Below are positions 63,398-64,000 of a stretch of 64,000 nt of DNA, piece after piece. A program made the translations under genes and the position numbers. How positions within the stretch are numbered: position 1 is the stretch's first letter; each line of letters begins with the position of its first letter. Under the pieces are notes generated by a model. It searched no databases. It worked only from the letters and a program-made list of their open reading frames with translations, and was not told the origin of the DNA. Source of the DNA: Prorocentrum cordatum (lineage: Eukaryota > Sar > Dinophyceae > Prorocentrales > Prorocentraceae); the NCBI GenBank assembly GCA_963575745.1, contig CAUYUJ010022059.1:1413037-1477036 (forward strand). The letters are read 5' to 3'.

Positions 63398-63460
63398 GAG
63401 CGAGAGAGAGAGAGAGAAAACAAAGAGAAAGGGATATATATATATATAGAAAGAGAGATG
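63346..63460. repeat. (GA)n microsatellite
   Basis: GAGAGAGA with AAAGAGAG interruptions; a second GA run is at 63678-63700. Confidence 0.93.
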
Positions 63461-63534
63461 ACGAGATAGATTTACAAAACAAAAAAAACGAGATAATCAC
63501 ATAAACAACTATACTGGAGAAGACCGTATATTCA

Positions 63535-63955
63535 GGCGCTGTTGCATTTACCTCGCGGGGGCAGCTTCTGCCGCCAAGTGCCGCGCGTCGACGCGAATTC
63601 TGCGCCAGCCGGTCATTGCGCAAGACTGGCGGGAGCCTGAGAAGTGAGAAGGCCCCCGCTCAAAACGCCCCAAAAGGAGAGAGAGAGAGAGAGAGAGCGA
63701 GGGCCAAGGGAGCGAGGAGAAAAAGAGGCTTGAGTTTAGATTATGGCAGCAAAAGGCATCACCCGAACAATGCCCTTCACCTTCCCGCGCAAGCACATAA
63801 CGGAAGCTGTTGTATTTTTCTCGCGGGGACAATTTCTGCTACAAGGTGCCGCGCGCCGACGCGACTTGGGCGCCGGCCGGTCAGTGCACAGACTGGCGGG
63901 GGCCTGAGAAGTGAGAGGGCCCCCGCCCAGAACATCCCAAATCCGAGAAGGGCTA
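63535..63955. repeat. ~262-bp direct repeat, two units
   Basis: 63538-63680 matches 63800-63945: shared GCTGTTG, TGCCGCGCG, GACGCGA, GCGCC, CCGGTCA, ACTGGCGGG, GCCTGAGAAGTGAGA, GGCCCCCGC. Confidence 0.8.
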
Positions 63956-64000
63956 CCCGAGCCTGAAGGTTCCCAGGGACGGGCGGGATAGGGCATCAAG

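Overview
The window looks like nuclear DNA of a dinoflagellate. The main evidence is: (i) near-matches to the dinoflagellate trans-spliced leader (SL) embedded in the genomic DNA just upstream of start codons, best at 45447-45467; (ii) a reverse transcriptase with a W-x-D-N motif C, which I associate with dinoflagellate non-LTR elements; (iii) small exons joined by introns with GC, GT or GA donors; (iv) GC-rich DNA dominated by simple repeats and a 'GGCCTCTTGGG'-type satellite. The species cannot be named from the sequence. No prokaryotic operon, CRISPR array, rRNA or tRNA gene was recognised.

Layout, 1-25.4 kb. After low-complexity DNA there is a C5 cytosine DNA methyltransferase (DNMT) locus (1349-3489), broken and interrupted by satellite. 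The DNA from 1795 to 10153 is a unit of 8,359 bp that is duplicated head-to-tail; the second copy (10154-25275) is split by a 6.86-kb non-LTR retrotransposon on the minus strand (13678-20539). That insertion has a 12-bp target-site duplication, and its intact empty site lies in the first unit (5384-5395). Each unit carries the 3' half of the DNMT (+), an 89-codon Trp-rich ORF (+), a 214-codon Trp-rich ORF (-), a four-exon gene for a Pro/Lys-rich coiled-coil protein (-), and the 3' end of a transposase-like gene (-). The DNMT copies decay in a complementary way: unit 1 keeps the N-terminal catalytic motifs and has a broken C-terminus, while unit 2 has an intact C-terminus and no N-terminus.

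25.4-37 kb: a 61-nt poly-A, AT-richer DNA without genes, a 505-bp GC-rich repeat, about 0.85 kb of (GTA)n, 10-bp and 32-bp tandem arrays, a 1-kb array of 10-bp units (30975-31975), then a plus-strand multi-exon gene for a highly charged Lys/Asp/Ser protein (32290-about 34905) and another satellite block (35751-36179).

37-49 kb: a transposase-like gene in two parts (36960-37926 and 41551-43510) separated by roughly 150-bp and 100-bp repeats; an intronless 337-codon Gly/Asp-repeat gene (45470-46483) directly downstream of the best SL relic, so probably a retroposed cDNA; palindromes, a 54-bp tandem repeat and microsatellites.

49-64 kb: little recognisable coding sequence. Two related elements (57080-59035 and 61643-62968) share termini and have 3-bp target duplications. 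They carry satellite units, and the second sits inside a 12-bp tandem array. These are the best candidates for an undescribed mobile satellite-carrying family.

Exon boundaries, reading frames and family assignments were read by eye; no alignment or database search was run.
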